DNA of 5,023 nt from Pseudomonadota bacterium (GTDB lineage: Bacteria; Pseudomonadota; Alphaproteobacteria; Rhizobiales; Xanthobacteraceae): assembly GCA_023442085.1 (NCBI GenBank), contig JAEZMT010000043.1:1-5023 (forward strand). The letters run 5' to 3'. Made by a program: the position numbers and the translations under genes. The notes under the pieces are model-generated. The model searched no databases. It saw only the letters and a list, made by a program, of their open reading frames with translations, and was not told the DNA's origin. This document shows positions 4,609-5,023 of this stretch, one piece after another (the first letter of the stretch is position 1; every line of letters begins with the position of its first letter).

Positions 4609-5023
4609 ATGATAGACCCGCCACTCGATCTTGATGCGGTCCGCGCGTTCGTCCACATCGCGGAACTCCAAAGCTTCACGCGGGCCGCAGAAGCGATGGG
4701 GACAAGCCAAGCAGCGGTCAGCCTCAAGCTGAAACGGCTGGAGGAGCGGCTCGCCTGCCGCCTGTTCGAGCGCAGCCCCCGTTTCGTGCATCTGTCAGCC
4801 CGCGGCTCGGCCTTTCTCGATCAAGCGCGCGCCTTGCTGGAGGCCCATGACCGGGCCATCGCATCGCTTCACGAGCAACGGCGGCGCATGACTGTCGGAA
4901 TCAGTGACCATGTTGCGGGGCCGGAGCTTCCAGCATTGATTGGGCGCATGAACGCACAAGATCCCCAGCTCCTGATCGAGATCCGGATCGGATCGTCGGC
5001 GGATCTGCTCCAGCAGTTCGATC
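4609..5023 (+). CDS. LysR-family transcriptional regulator, 3' end beyond window
   Basis: The first 138 residues of a LysR-type regulator are present and the frame is open at the window end. Residues about 6-65 form the winged helix-turn-helix: the start LDLDAVRAFVHIAE, the helices SFTRAAEAMGTSQAAVSLKLKRLE, then RLFERSPR and the wing. A linker helix (about 68-93) follows, and MTVGISDHVAG (94-104) opens the effector-binding domain. Family members are usually near 300 residues, so about half is missing. The ATG at 4609 fits the family N-terminus. An in-frame TTG at 4597 is the only other upstream choice before a stop, and neither has a Shine-Dalgarno. It is divergent from the tautomerase gene with a 97-bp shared region, the usual layout for a LysR regulator controlling its neighbour. 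The inducer is unknown. It may have no link with the hydrolase operon further left. Confidence 0.93.
   Translation, partial: MIDPPLDLDAVRAFVHIAELQSFTRAAEAMGTSQAAVSLKLKRLEERLACRLFERSPRFVHLSARGSAFLDQARALLEAHDRAIASLHEQRRRMTVGISDHVAGPELPALIGRMNAQDPQLLIEIRIGSSADLLQQFD

Noticed and set aside
4606..4791. 61-residue minus-strand open frame opposite lysR
   Set aside because: It is antisense to the conserved helix-turn-helix coding region and has no motif or ribosome site of note.

Overview
The window is high-GC DNA with tightly packed genes and alphaproteobacterial-looking proteins. It most likely comes from a Hyphomicrobiales member such as the Azorhizobium/Xanthobacter group. This is inference from protein character and codon use; there is no rRNA or other marker to prove it.

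Left part (1-3671, + strand): four co-directional genes in one apparent operon. They are the C-terminal two thirds of a dihydroorotase/allantoinase/hydantoinase-type amidohydrolase (cut by the window edge), an ABC ATPase and an ABC permease of the nitrate/sulfonate/taurine type, and a complete cyanuric acid hydrolase/barbiturase-family ring-opening amidohydrolase. The first two junctions are ATGA stop/start overlaps and the last gap is 8 bp, so the genes are probably translationally coupled. Two unrelated ring-opening hydrolases flank an importer. This suggests a pathway that takes up a cyclic imide or ureide (s-triazine, pyrimidine, hydantoin or similar) and hydrolyses it as a nitrogen source. 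The solute-binding protein, and any biuret or allophanate hydrolase, would have to lie upstream, outside the window.

Middle (3686-4130, - strand): a small single-domain GIY-YIG protein convergent with the operon. Its start is best placed at a TTG preceded by GGAGG. Three separate DNA dyads lie around its 5' end: a perfect 18-bp palindrome in the first codons, a 10-bp inverted repeat just upstream of the ribosome site, and a strong hairpin between it and the next gene.

Right part (4131-5023): a tautomerase-superfamily enzyme with an N-terminal catalytic proline (- strand), divergent from a LysR-type regulator (+ strand, cut by the window end). The 97-bp space between them is AT-rich and holds six TATC/GATA tetramers, a GTATC-N11-GATAC dyad and a perfect TATAAT. 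The TATAAT lies so close to the lysR ATG that the transcript may be nearly leaderless. The regulator probably controls the tautomerase gene and itself.

No RNA genes, insertion sequences, CRISPR arrays or attachment sites were seen, and there is no gene-free stretch over 300 bases. I found no clear undescribed system. The best leads are the amidohydrolase-importer-CAH operon and the dyad cluster around the GIY-YIG gene.
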